Positions 1-7,513 of a stretch of 27,370 nucleotides of DNA are shown here, piece after piece. Every line of letters starts with the position of its first letter. The stretch's first letter is position 1. The stretch spans positions 1 to 27,370 of the forward strand of contig USCW01000007.1 of assembly GCA_900553315.1 (NCBI GenBank), read 5' to 3'. Origin of the DNA: an uncultured Eubacteriales bacterium (GTDB taxonomy: Bacteria; Bacillota; Clostridia; Christensenellales; Aristaeellaceae). The translations under genes and the position numbers were made by a program. The notes below the pieces were generated by a model, which was not told the DNA's origin, made no database searches, and saw only the letters and a program-made list of their open reading frames with translations.

Positions 1-954
1 GCGGAAGTACTCGGCGATGGTTATGCCGGTGTATATCGACGCTTCACGCGCCGCAACGGGCATGTCCGACGTGTTTGCTATAAGCACGGTACGCTTCATC
101 AGGCTTTCGCCGGTGCGCGGGTCATGCAGCTCCGGGAACTCCATCAGCACGTCCGTCATCTCGTTGCCACGTTCACCGCAGCCCACGTAGACGATGATGT
201 CTGCATCCGCCCACTTTGCTAGCTGGTGCTGCACGACGGTCTTGCCGGAGCCAAAGGGGCCGGGAACTGCCGCCACGCCGCCGGAGGCAATGGGGAAGAA
301 CGTATCAATAACGCGCTGTCCCGTTACCATGGGCGCTTGAGGCGCAAGCTTTTCCTTATAAGGACGGCCGCGGCGGACAGGCCAGCGCTGAAGCATGGTA
401 ATGTTATGCTCCTCGCCCTTGTCGTCCTTCACCACGGCGATTACATCTTCCAGCTTCGCCGGGCCCTTATAAATCTTCGTAACTGTGCCGCTGATGCCAT
501 AGGGCACCATGATCTTGTGCTCCACAACGGCGCTTTCCTGCACCGTGCCCAGCACAGAACCTGCCTCAACCTTGTCACCCTTGACGACCTTGGGCTCGAA
601 GCCCCACTCCTTTTCGCGGTTCAGGCTAGGGACCTCAATGCCACGGCGGATACGCTCGCCGCATTGATCCCGAATGACTGTCAGCGGGCGTTGAATGCCA
701 TCAAAGATGGACTCGATCAGGCCCGGTCCCAGCTCCACGGAAAGCGGAGCGCCGGTGGATTCCACAGGCTCCCCGGGGCCGAGGCCCGCAGTCTCCTCAT
801 AAACCTGAATGGAGGCGCGGTCGCCGCGCAGCTCGATGATCTCGCCCACGAGGCGGTCACGGCTCACGCGCACCACGTCATACATTCGGGCGTCGGCCAT
901 GTTTTCCGCGACAATCAAGGGGCCGGCAACCTTTACAATGGTTCCCTGTGCCAT
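1..954 (-). CDS. ntpA: V/A-type ATPase catalytic subunit A (N-terminal 318 residues, cut by window edge)
   Basis: Catalytic A subunit of the V/A-type rotary ATPase; it binds and hydrolyses (or makes) ATP in the soluble V1 head. The frame runs without a stop from an ATG at 954 to base 1, so the C-terminal part lies outside the window. The N-terminus reads MAQGTIVKVAGPLIVAENM, typical of the beta-barrel domain. The A-specific non-homologous region follows, and the Walker A loop GPFGSGKT lies at about residues 232-239 with Lys238. Further family blocks visible are GCGERGNEM and ASIYTGITIAEYFR at the cut end. The gene starts 2 nt after the stop of the F subunit gene, so it is the seventh gene of the operon. 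Assignment as A rather than B rests on the intact P-loop and the long insert before it. Confidence 0.97.
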   Translation of the reverse strand, partial: MAQGTIVKVAGPLIVAENMADARMYDVVRVSRDRLVGEIIELRGDRASIQVYEETAGLGPGEPVESTGAPLSVELGPGLIESIFDGIQRPLTVIRDQCGERIRRGIEVPSLNREKEWGFEPKVVKGDKVEAGSVLGTVQESAVVEHKIMVPYGISGTVTKIYKGPAKLEDVIAVVKDDKGEEHNITMLQRWPVRRGRPYKEKLAPQAPMVTGQRVIDTFFPIASGGVAAVPGPFGSGKTVVQHQLAKWADADIIVYVGCGERGNEMTDVLMEFPELHDPRTGESLMKRTVLIANTSDMPVAAREASIYTGITIAEYFR

Positions 955-956
955 GG

Positions 957-1301
957 TCAAACCCCCTTTTCCTCATTATTGAACAGAATATCCGCGCCGA
1001 TGGCCTTTTCCACATTGGCCTTCACCCGGCGCATACCATAGCCGTCCGTACCCTGACTTCCCGGGATGGGAATCACGGCAGTTTCCGACATGGTCTTGTA
1101 TTTTTCCAAAGCCTCCGGCACTTGACGAGCGCAGCTCTCAGTGATGAAGATCACCGGCACGCCCTCGGTTGCCAGTCGATGCAGGGCTGCGGTGGTTTGC
1201 TCCGGGGTTTCCACGGCAATAACGCGCATACCGACCGCCTTAAAGGCCAGCACAGCGTCCCGCTCCCCCACCACACCCATGCGAGTGTTGTTTTCAGCCA
1301 T
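957..1301 (-). CDS. ntpG: V/A-type ATPase subunit F
   Basis: Small central-stalk subunit F (NtpG in Enterococcus hirae), which sits on subunit D in the rotor axle and links V1 to Vo. The start used here is the ATG at 1301, giving 114 residues beginning MAENNTRMGVVGERDAV; the frame stays open for 13 more codons upstream, but those residues do not fit the family and lie inside the preceding gene. The sequence shows the expected Rossmann-like pattern: GVVGERDAVLAFKAVGM, then a hydrophobic strand VPVIFITESCA, then IPIPGSQGTDGYG. The start overlaps the last codons of the C subunit gene by 8 nt, which indicates translational coupling. Subunit A follows after 2 nt. Confidence 0.93.
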   Translation of the reverse strand: MAENNTRMGVVGERDAVLAFKAVGMRVIAVETPEQTTAALHRLATEGVPVIFITESCARQVPEALEKYKTMSETAVIPIPGSQGTDGYGMRRVKANVEKAIGADILFNNEEKGV

Positions 1302-2271
1302 AGAGATCACGCAGCCTTTCCCGGATGGCATCCATGTCAAAGCCGTTCTGCTTGCCCGCCATCACCAGCCGCACCGCGCTCGCCTCGCGTTCCACCGCCA
1401 GCAGGTAGCCCACGATGGTCTCAAAGCGCATCAAGTCGTGCTTATACTGGGTGAACATCGCCAGCAGCGCGTTATCCATGGCTTTTTCCAGTCCCGGCAG
1501 ATGGTTGAAGTCGCGCACGGCAAGCCGCGCCGCATCCTCCACCTTCGTGCCATAGCTTTTCACCAGACCCGGCAGCTTCTCCGTGTCCGCCCAAACCGTG
1601 TGCCAAGCCGTTTCCGTGATGGTGCCGCCGGGAAGCAGCACGCGATCAAGGAAGTCCTCGTCCCGACCCATGCGGTGCAGACGCAGCAGGGTGATCGCGT
1701 TGAGCAGATCCACCCGGCCGCGGAAATATGCCGCCGCTGCGGGACAGCGGGTCTTGTTCAGCCTCTCAAAGATCAGTTCGAACATCGCCCGATCCAGCTT
1801 CACATCGATCAGCAGCGGATCGACCTCCACCAGCAGCTCCTGCTCCAGCTCCTCCATGGCCCGGCACAAGGGCACGGGCAGCATTTTATAGCCGTGATCG
1901 GCAACCGCATGACGGAGCGTCTCGACGGGAAGGGTGCCGCTCTGGGACAGATAGTCTGCCGAAATGCCCAAGCAGCGGGCCTTCAGCAGCATTTTTAAAT
2001 TTGCAATGTCATATTTCAGCAGGAAACAATCCGTGACCTTTTCATCGGTGGAGAGAGAACGAACCAGCGTGCTGGCCTGAGCCACCCGGTCCAGAGCCAT
2101 TTGCTCGTAGTCCGCCTCCTCCGCGCTGGACCACCCGATCTCCGAAAGGGTACGCTTTGCTTCCTCATAGCCTGAGGCGGAAAGCAGTCTTTCCAGACGA
2201 CTGGCATCCATGGCTTCACGCTGCTTCAGGCTCAATACTCCCACAGCATAGTTTACGCTTTCCTGCGGCAT
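1294..2271 (-). CDS. ntpC: V/A-type ATPase subunit C
   Basis: Subunit C (d in eukaryotic naming) is the funnel-shaped socket that seats the central stalk on the membrane rotor ring. The product has 325 residues, within the family's usual size. It is helix-rich, with the N-terminal pattern NYAVGVLSLKQREAMDASRL and the block LLKYDIANLKMLLKARCLG near residues 83-101, which is typical of the family. A good ribosome binding site, AAAGGAGG, lies 7 nt before the ATG. Its stop overlaps the F subunit start. The gene sits between E and F exactly as in the E. hirae ntp operon, which supports the call independently of the sequence. Confidence 0.95.
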   Translation of the reverse strand: MPQESVNYAVGVLSLKQREAMDASRLERLLSASGYEEAKRTLSEIGWSSAEEADYEQMALDRVAQASTLVRSLSTDEKVTDCFLLKYDIANLKMLLKARCLGISADYLSQSGTLPVETLRHAVADHGYKMLPVPLCRAMEELEQELLVEVDPLLIDVKLDRAMFELIFERLNKTRCPAAAAYFRGRVDLLNAITLLRLHRMGRDEDFLDRVLLPGGTITETAWHTVWADTEKLPGLVKSYGTKVEDAARLAVRDFNHLPGLEKAMDNALLAMFTQYKHDLMRFETIVGYLLAVEREASAVRLVMAGKQNGFDMDAIRERLRDLYG

Positions 2272-2304
2272 TGCCAGCCCTCCTTTCCTTGAAATCGGTT
2301 AGGT

Positions 2305-2904
2305 TCATTCCCCGGGGAACAAGGTCTGCGCCACCTGCGCCTCCATCTCCAGCCGTTCGCTGGTCAGGAAAGCTTCATAGGTGCAGTTGATTTCCGTATC
2401 GTGCTTGGCAAGGATCAAGCCGCTGACTCCCTTGCGTTTTTCGCTGCCAAGGGTCAGCGCCGCAGTCTTGCCCTTCGCTGCAAGTGCGGCGTTGGCATCC
2501 TGAAGGAACTGATCGTCCATCCAGCCGTCGTTGTCCGCCCCCACAATCAGGGTCTCGCCGCCCTCCGCCAGCTCCGTCAGCGCATCCAGCAGGAAAGCGC
2601 GAGCCTGCTTGGCGGGCATGGCCTTCATCTTGGCCAGCGCCAACTCGAAGGCGCGATCCATCATGCGGCGCTTATCCGCCAGCAGCAGCTTACGCTCGTC
2701 CAGCTCTGCCATGCGCTGCATACGCGCCGTGGCAGCCTCCGCGTCTTGCCGGGCCTGCGCCTCTGTTTTGGCACGAGCCGCGGCAATCCGCTTGTCGGCG
2801 GCAGCTTCCATTTCCTTAGCACGATCGTCGGCATCCCGCAGGGTCGCGGAGGCGCTTTCCTTCGCGTCCTGCAAAATTTTATCCAAGATCGCTTGTGCGT
2901 TCAT
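2305..2904 (-). CDS. ntpE: V/A-type ATPase subunit E (peripheral stalk)
   Basis: Subunit E forms, with the G/H subunit, the peripheral stalk that holds the catalytic head still while the rotor turns. The product has 199 residues. The first 100 are a charged, Ala-rich coiled coil (NAQAILDKILQDAKESAS, then repeated Ala/Lys/Glu/Arg heptads), and the C-terminal half is a globular domain with the strand-loop pattern GGETLIVGADNDGWMDD, matching the family layout. The gene lies 16 nt after the K subunit gene and 33 nt before the C subunit gene. A Shine-Dalgarno-like AAAGG precedes the ATG. Confidence 0.93.
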   Translation of the reverse strand: MNAQAILDKILQDAKESASATLRDADDRAKEMEAAADKRIAAARAKTEAQARQDAEAATARMQRMAELDERKLLLADKRRMMDRAFELALAKMKAMPAKQARAFLLDALTELAEGGETLIVGADNDGWMDDQFLQDANAALAAKGKTAALTLGSEKRKGVSGLILAKHDTEINCTYEAFLTSERLEMEAQVAQTLFPGE

Positions 2905-2920
2905 GCGCGTTCAGCCTTTC

Positions 2921-3394
2921 TTACAGCTTGATGGCGTTCACGGCCAGGAAGGAAACCAGCAGCGCCAGCACGGCATAGGTCTCGACCATAACGGTCATGG
3001 TGATGCCCTTACCGCTCATTTCGGGGCGCTTGCCGGTCATCAGCATGGCGGCAGAGGCAACCTTGCCCTGCTTCAGCGCAGAGAAGTAGCCAACGATCGC
3101 AATAGGCAGCGCCGCAATGACCAGCTCCAAGCCCTGCACCAGAGACACGCTCGCCAGATTGCCGGACAGGATACCGGTGTTGATCATAATGATAACGGCG
3201 ATCAGGAAGCCGTAAATACCCTGCGTAGCGGGCAGCAGCTGCAAAACCAGCAGCTTAGAGTTCACTTCGGGATTCTCGGTAGAAACGCCGGAAGCGGTCT
3301 CACCGCAAGCACCCACAGCCTTCGAGGAACCCATGCCGGGCAGCACAACCGCCAGCGCGGCGGCAACAAACGCGAGAACCAGACCCCATTCCAT
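2921..3394 (-). CDS. ntpK: V/A-type ATPase subunit K (rotor-ring proteolipid), Na+-type signature
   Basis: Membrane rotor subunit (c/K) that carries the coupling ion. The 157-residue product is the duplicated four-helix form (about 16 kDa), as in E. hirae NtpK, not the 8 kDa form. Four hydrophobic segments lie at roughly residues 4-22, 48-72, 84-106 and 131-153. The ion-binding acid is Glu138 in TM4 (VMVETYAVLALLVSF). The side chains that co-ordinate Na+ in E. hirae NtpK (Leu61, Thr64, Gln65, Gln110, Glu139) appear to be matched by Leu54, Thr57, Gln58 (block LLPATQG), Gln109 (block ALKQG) and Glu138. A strong AGGAGG lies 8 nt before the ATG. That the pump moves Na+ rather than H+ is inferred from these residues. 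Confidence 0.96.
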   Translation of the reverse strand: MEWGLVLAFVAAALAVVLPGMGSSKAVGACGETASGVSTENPEVNSKLLVLQLLPATQGIYGFLIAVIIMINTGILSGNLASVSLVQGLELVIAALPIAIVGYFSALKQGKVASAAMLMTGKRPEMSGKGITMTVMVETYAVLALLVSFLAVNAIKL

Positions 3395-3428
3395 AGTTGT
3401 ATCCTCCTTTTGATTGTCTCTCTTTTCT

Positions 3429-5342
3429 TCACGCCTCGTGAATGTTCACATAGCGCGTCTGATACGTAAGCGGACGGAAGGCAACGCCGCCCTCCTCATA
3501 GAACTTGCCGAAGAATTCAATGTACTGCAAGCGGCAGGAATGCACGTAAGCGCCCAGCGCATTGATGCCCAAATTGAACGCGTGCGCGCCGACGAACAGT
3601 ACGCTGCCGATAATCGCGCCCACGATGCCGCCCGAGAAGACCATGCCCACCAGCTGGTTGATCACCATGCCGATAACGCCGGTCGCCAGACCCATACCGA
3701 ACAGACGCATGTAAGACAGGATATCCGAGATCCAGCTGGTCGCTCCATAGAGCGCACCCAAGCCGCTGATGAGCCGCTTGAAGGGATTCTTGCTCTTGGC
3801 GCGTCCCGCCCAGATCAGGATGATCGCCACGCCGACGATCGCCATCCACTTGCCGATTTCGCCAATGGTGCCGCCCAGCACCAGCATGATGAGGCCGCTG
3901 ACCAGCAGCATCCAGCTGAGCTGGTCAAAAATCGCATCCTGCGGCTTGCCTCGCTTGACGTTCATGTACATGCCCACGCCGAGGCCTGCAAACAGGTGGA
4001 TGACACCCACACCCATACATACCACCATGACCGGCATGGGGTCGTTGATGGGATCGAGAATGCTCTTAATCGGCAGGTTGAAGCCAAACCAAGTGTTATA
4101 CACCGCGCCGCAGAACACCGTGGCAATGGCGCTGTAGAACAGCACCCACAGCAGCTTCTGACTGTTTTTGCCCGGCTTCTTCAGCTTGATGAGCAACGGA
4201 ATCGCCAGCGCCATGACAAGGCCATAGCCCGCGTCCGACAGCATCATGCCGAAGAGCAGCGCATAAAAGGGCGCCATGACGGCGGTAGGATCAACGCTCC
4301 CGGGCGCAGGCAGTGCAAAGCCCGTAACAACCGTCTCAAAGGGAGAAGCAAGCTTATTGTTGTGCAGGAGTACCGGCGGTTCGTCGCCCTCCTCCGGCGC
4401 ATAGACCTCTACGGCACAGGTGGGCGAGAGCTTCTTCAGTTCCTCCGTCACCTTGTCCGCCAGCGAGGTCGGCACCCAGCCACGCATCAGGAAGGCAGCG
4501 CCTGTTCCGATGGTGCGCTGAGCCGCATCTGCCTGATCTCGTTCGATTTGCAGTAAATCGAACCAAATCTTCAGTCGGGTCAGCTGCTTCGAAAGCGTTT
4601 TCCATTCCGTGACCAGCGCTTCCGAGGCTCCCTGCAGCTCTGCGCGTTTGTTCTCATATGCGTCTAGCTGCTGCTGCACCGTGCCCTGCATGTCGCCAAA
4701 CTGGGCCGGAGCAAAGTTGCCGCTCTTCATGACCGCAGTCAGTTCCTGCTTTAGCGAGACGTGCGCCGCCAGCCAGAGGTAGACGTTATCCCGTTCCTCC
4801 CCCAGCACCTGCACATACAGCGGCTGACCGGCAAACTGCTCGTTCAGCGCCTTCACGCCCGCCTTGTTCATCGTGCCGACGAATTGCAGCACATCGCGGC
4901 TGGCATGAATCTCCTTAACAGGAATATCCAGCTTTTGCCACGGAAGCAGTTGCTCCTGCGCCACCTGCAATCGCGCTAACTGACCCTTCAAGTCGCCGCC
5001 CGTCTTCTCCAGCCCTTCCGCCTTGTCGATGATTGCAATCATCTCGGCTTCATGGCTCTGGATATAGGCGATCTCCTGCGGCTCCGCGTCCGGCAGATTG
5101 CCCATGAAGGGTGCTTTCTGCTTGTTGTACTGGGACAACTGGCCGATCGTCCAGCGCAAGCGCTCCATCAGGCTGTCCAGCTGCTGCAGACGTGCGGAAT
5201 CCTTGCTTTGATAGGCCTTGAGCGCTTCATCCTTGATGGGGCTTACCTCCACGCAGCCCATTTTCTGCATGGCTTTGAGGAGTTTTCGCTGATCCTGCCG
5301 CATGGCCAGCAGCTCAATTCGTTTCATTTCAACTATGGCCAT
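3429..5342 (-). CDS. ntpI: V/A-type ATPase subunit I (membrane stator, a subunit)
   Basis: Subunit I is the membrane stator that provides the two ion half-channels against the K ring and anchors the peripheral stalks. The start used is the ATG at 5342 (MAIVEMKRIELLAM, 637 residues); the 19 extra upstream codons overlap the preceding gene, and AAAGGA sits about 9 nt before this ATG. The N-terminal half is a cytoplasmic, coiled-coil-rich domain ending with the family block LMRGWVPTSLADKV. The C-terminal half has about seven membrane helices. The stator arginine expected in the family lies in DILSYMRLFGMGLA, at about Arg546. The family tail motif HSCRLQYIEFFGKFYEEGG is present. The start overlaps the end of the G/H subunit gene by 14 nt. 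Confidence 0.96.
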   Translation of the reverse strand: MAIVEMKRIELLAMRQDQRKLLKAMQKMGCVEVSPIKDEALKAYQSKDSARLQQLDSLMERLRWTIGQLSQYNKQKAPFMGNLPDAEPQEIAYIQSHEAEMIAIIDKAEGLEKTGGDLKGQLARLQVAQEQLLPWQKLDIPVKEIHASRDVLQFVGTMNKAGVKALNEQFAGQPLYVQVLGEERDNVYLWLAAHVSLKQELTAVMKSGNFAPAQFGDMQGTVQQQLDAYENKRAELQGASEALVTEWKTLSKQLTRLKIWFDLLQIERDQADAAQRTIGTGAAFLMRGWVPTSLADKVTEELKKLSPTCAVEVYAPEEGDEPPVLLHNNKLASPFETVVTGFALPAPGSVDPTAVMAPFYALLFGMMLSDAGYGLVMALAIPLLIKLKKPGKNSQKLLWVLFYSAIATVFCGAVYNTWFGFNLPIKSILDPINDPMPVMVVCMGVGVIHLFAGLGVGMYMNVKRGKPQDAIFDQLSWMLLVSGLIMLVLGGTIGEIGKWMAIVGVAIILIWAGRAKSKNPFKRLISGLGALYGATSWISDILSYMRLFGMGLATGVIGMVINQLVGMVFSGGIVGAIIGSVLFVGAHAFNLGINALGAYVHSCRLQYIEFFGKFYEEGGVAFRPLTYQTRYVNIHEA

Positions 5343-5664
5343 GATGCACGATCCTTTCGAAGATCTGGGTTGCCGCCTGATCCAGCCGTGTTTCCGCATC
5401 CCTGCACAGGGCGGCGCGTTCTTTGGCCAGCGTCTGGCTCTTCTTGGCCAACTCGCCCTCCACCGAAACGCGGTTCTGCTCCATCAGTTGCTGATACAGT
5501 CCGCGGTGCTCGATGGCTGCGGCACGCTCGTGGGCTACACAGGCCGCTTCCACGCTTTTCAGCATGTCCCGTGCCGCTCGCTGCGCATCGCCGCGCACCT
5601 GCTCCGCCTGACTTTCCGCCCGCTCGATGCTTTGCAGAATTTCCAGCGACAAACCAATCACCAC
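5329..5664 (-). CDS. ntpF: V/A-type ATPase subunit G/H (peripheral stalk coiled coil)
   Basis: First gene of the ATPase operon. The 107- to 111-residue product is almost entirely a charged coiled coil (EILQSIERAESQAEQV, then Ala/Glu/Arg/Gln heptads to the end), which fits the G/H subunit that pairs with E in the peripheral stalk; this position matches ntpF of E. hirae. There is no ATG. The longest form starts at a GTG at 5664, but no ribosome binding site has room in front of it. A TTG at 5652 lies 8 nt after AGGTGG, which resembles the consensus AGGAGG, so that start (107 residues) may be the real one. The assignment relies on coiled-coil character, size and gene order more than on specific residues. 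Confidence 0.82.
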   Translation of the reverse strand: MVIGLSLEILQSIERAESQAEQVRGDAQRAARDMLKSVEAACVAHERAAAIEHRGLYQQLMEQNRVSVEGELAKKSQTLAKERAALCRDAETRLDQAATQIFERIVHHGHS

Positions 5665-5721
5665 CTTTCTATTTAGGGAGTACGCTCCCCGGTGTTGTTT
5701 TTTCGGAGCCAGTGGTTCCTA

Positions 5722-6351
5722 TTACTTCGTGCCAAACAGGCGATCGCCCGCGTCGCCCAAGCCCGGCACGATATAACCATGATCATTCAGCTTTTCATCT
5801 AAGCCAGCCACATAAATATCCACATCGGGATGATCCTTCTGCACGCGTGCAATGCCCTCGGGAGCAGCGATCAGGTTCACCAGACGAATGTGGTTGCAGC
5901 CGCGCTGCTTCAGGAAACCAATGGCCGCGCTGGCGCTTCCGCCGGTGGCCAGCATGGGATCCAGTACCAGCAGTTCACGATTCTGCGCATCCACAGGCAG
6001 CTTGCAGTAGTATTCCACAGGCTCCAGCGTCTGCGGATCGCGGTACAGGCCGATATGACCAATACGAGCGGCAGGAACCAGCGTAGTCACGCCGTCCACC
6101 ATGCCAAGGCCAGCACGCAGGATCGGCACAATGCCCAGCTTCTTACCGGCCAGCATCCGGGTCTTGCACTTGCAGATGGGGGTCTCCACTTCCACTTCCT
6201 CGGTGGGCAGGTCGCGGGTCACTTCATAGACCATCAGCATGGAGATCTCCTCCAGCAGCTCGCGGAATTCCTTCGCACCGGTATTCTTGTCGCGCATGAG
6301 GCTCAGCTTATGCTGGATCAGAGGATGGTCAAAAACATGTACCTTACTCAT
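5722..6351 (-). CDS. upp: Uracil phosphoribosyltransferase
   Basis: Pyrimidine salvage enzyme that converts uracil and PRPP to UMP. The 209-residue product has the family's usual length. The PRPP loop LLVLDPMLATGGSAS spans about residues 127-141, and the uracil-binding tail YIVPGLGDAGDRLFGTK forms the C-terminus. The N-terminal block DHPLIQHKLSLMRDKNT is also typical. The start is the ATG at 6351, which has GGAGG 9 nt upstream; an adjacent in-frame TTG at 6354 is less likely. The gene has its own promoter and a leader containing an intrinsic terminator. Only 57 nt separate it from the ATPase operon, with no convincing terminator in between, so some read-through into the ATPase genes is plausible. 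Confidence 0.98.
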   Translation of the reverse strand: MSKVHVFDHPLIQHKLSLMRDKNTGAKEFRELLEEISMLMVYEVTRDLPTEEVEVETPICKCKTRMLAGKKLGIVPILRAGLGMVDGVTTLVPAARIGHIGLYRDPQTLEPVEYYCKLPVDAQNRELLVLDPMLATGGSASAAIGFLKQRGCNHIRLVNLIAAPEGIARVQKDHPDVDIYVAGLDEKLNDHGYIVPGLGDAGDRLFGTK

Positions 6352-6521
6352 CAATAAATCCCTCCGTATTTCTATTGCGGGGTACGGCTCTCTTTTGTGA
6401 AAAAACGAACAAGCACCGATACCTCATGTATCAGACGCTTATCCGTTTTCCCGCTTCTATGCGTTTCCCAGACATTGACCGCATATTCATTCAAGCTTCG
6501 CCCCATCCGACCAATTTATCC
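6352..6521 (-). promoter_or_regulatory. upp leader with probable transcription attenuator
   Basis: The stretch between the upp promoter and the upp start codon is about 170 nt long and holds no convincing gene. Reading along the minus strand it contains a first weak hairpin (ATGCG at about 6479-6483 pairing with CGCAT at about 6458-6462), then a strong intrinsic terminator about 50 nt before the start codon. A terminator placed between promoter and gene implies regulated read-through. The signal is unknown. No T-box, purine-riboswitch or clear PyrR-binding motif was recognised. Confidence 0.55.
6399..6447 (-). terminator. Intrinsic terminator inside the upp leader
   Basis: On the minus strand, AACGGATAAGC (6447-6437) pairs with GCTTGTTCGTT (6414-6404). 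The inner stem CTGATAC pairs with GTATCGG around the loop ATGAG. A run of six T (plus-strand A at 6400-6405) follows. The only upstream minus-strand element is the upp promoter, so the terminator acts on the upp transcript itself. Confidence 0.75.
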
Positions 6522-6527
6522 TAGTGT

Positions 6528-6556
6528 ATTATAAAACATATGGAAGCAGCTGGCAA
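6528..6556 (-). promoter_or_regulatory. Sigma-A type promoter for upp
   Basis: On the minus strand a -35 TTGCCA (6556-6551, five of six consensus bases) is followed by a 17-nt spacer and a perfect -10 TATAAT (6533-6528). Transcription would start near 6521 and run into the upp leader. The AT-rich setting contrasts with the GC-rich coding sequence around it. Confidence 0.8.
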
Positions 6557-6651
6557 GTCTTTTTTGCACAATTCGGGAGAAAAGCTGGACAGTAACGCAA
6601 GGCTGTCGCCACATTTTTCACAAATTGTCCAAGAGAGCCATTTCCGTATGC

Positions 6652-6683
6652 AAAAGAGGCGAGAGAGCCCTATCTCTCGCCTC
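6652..6683 (-). terminator. Intrinsic terminator after the alr-M20-M55 unit
   Basis: On the minus strand, GAGGCGAGAGA (6683-6673) and TCTCTCGCCTC (6666-6656) form a perfect 11-bp stem around a 6-nt loop, followed by TTTT. It lies 13 nt past the M55 peptidase stop codon. The rest of 6557-6651 holds no recognisable gene. Confidence 0.85.
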
Positions 6684-6696
6684 ATAAGCCGATTGT

Positions 6697-7497
6697 TTAC
6701 ATGCAAAAATGGAAGAATTTCAGGCAGTCAAGCCAGTCGTCGCTTTCATAAATGACCGTGGTCGTGCCGTCCAGCCGCGCACCGGGATAGAAGCTGTTAC
6801 CCTTTGCGTCCGTATGCTTGCGGTAATTGATCTCCACCTCGAAGTGCTCCGGCATGGGGAACAGACACAGCGCAGGGTCCAGCGACGCGGCGGCCTCCGC
6901 GGTTTCGCGGATGAGCCGAATCGCCTTCTCCGGGTGCATGGAAACAGAGCCGTTGCCAACGCCATGGCTGACAGGGACGGTCAGCGTCCCCGGACAGGCC
7001 TCGTTCATCCACTCGCAGAGCATCTGATCCCCCGTCACCAGCAGCACGGGCACGCCGAAATAGGAGGCGCTCAGGCTGTTGATCATCAGCTCGGAGGCCA
7101 GCTCGTCATTGATTTTGACATAATTATTGCCCAGATTCATGGTGTGGCTCAGGGGACTTCCGTCCCAGCTGGCGGCGGAATGATACCCGGTGAACGCCAC
7201 GCCGTCAAAGCTCTCGTCGATGCCGGTCATCATGGCCCAAGGATCGCGTCCCCAGCCGCGCATGATCTCGATATTCTCCGGCAGCTCCTCCGCGAGAATA
7301 TTCCGGGCGTTGTTGTGTCCGTCACGGATGAAAATTTCCTCCACGCCGGCCTTGTTGAAGCCCTCGCAGGCCGCCGCCACTTCCCGGGTCATCTGCCGCT
7401 GAAAGCGGGCGTAGTCCTGCTTTTCCGGCAGGGACTCGTCCCAATGTGCAATGCCACAGGTTCCTTCGATGTCCGCCGAAAGAAAAATCCGTTTCAT
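6697..7497 (-). CDS. M55 family metallopeptidase (DppA-like D-aminopeptidase)
   Basis: Zinc peptidase of family M55. The characterised member, Bacillus subtilis DppA, removes N-terminal D-amino acids such as D-Ala from short peptides. The 266-residue product matches the family in length. Metal-binding residues corresponding to DppA Asp8, Glu10, His60, His104 and Glu133 can be placed: Asp9 and Glu11 in SADIEG, His61 in RDGHNNAR, His106 in GYHSAAS and Glu136 in NDELASEL. The family block TGTTTV appears in the form DGTTTVIY near the C-terminus. There is no signal peptide, so the enzyme is cytoplasmic. AAGGAGG lies 8 nt before the ATG. It is the last gene of a unit with an M20 hydrolase and an alanine racemase, 16 nt after the former. 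No peptide transporter is adjacent, unlike the B. subtilis dpp operon. Confidence 0.9.
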   Translation of the reverse strand: MKRIFLSADIEGTCGIAHWDESLPEKQDYARFQRQMTREVAAACEGFNKAGVEEIFIRDGHNNARNILAEELPENIEIMRGWGRDPWAMMTGIDESFDGVAFTGYHSAASWDGSPLSHTMNLGNNYVKINDELASELMINSLSASYFGVPVLLVTGDQMLCEWMNEACPGTLTVPVSHGVGNGSVSMHPEKAIRLIRETAEAAASLDPALCLFPMPEHFEVEINYRKHTDAKGNSFYPGARLDGTTTVIYESDDWLDCLKFFHFCM

Positions 7498-7513
7498 ACC
7501 TTGTGCCTCCTTT

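Noticed and set aside
226..1041. Long plus-strand open frames across the V-ATPase genes
   Set aside because: They are antisense shadows in GC-rich sequence: composition is His/Arg/Leu-rich with no family pattern, and the minus-strand frames match known subunits end to end.
5676..5689. GGGAG/CTCCC hairpin between upp and the ATPase operon
   Set aside because: The stem is only 5 bp and no T-run follows in the direction of transcription, so it was not called a terminator.
6420..6440. PyrR-binding motif in the upp leader
   Set aside because: Only the GAGG core and one flanking pyrimidine fit the consensus; several required positions mismatch.
6521..6755. Small open frames in the upp-M55 intergenic region
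   Set aside because: They overlap the upp promoter and the M55 terminator, have no ribosome binding site and show no protein-like pattern.
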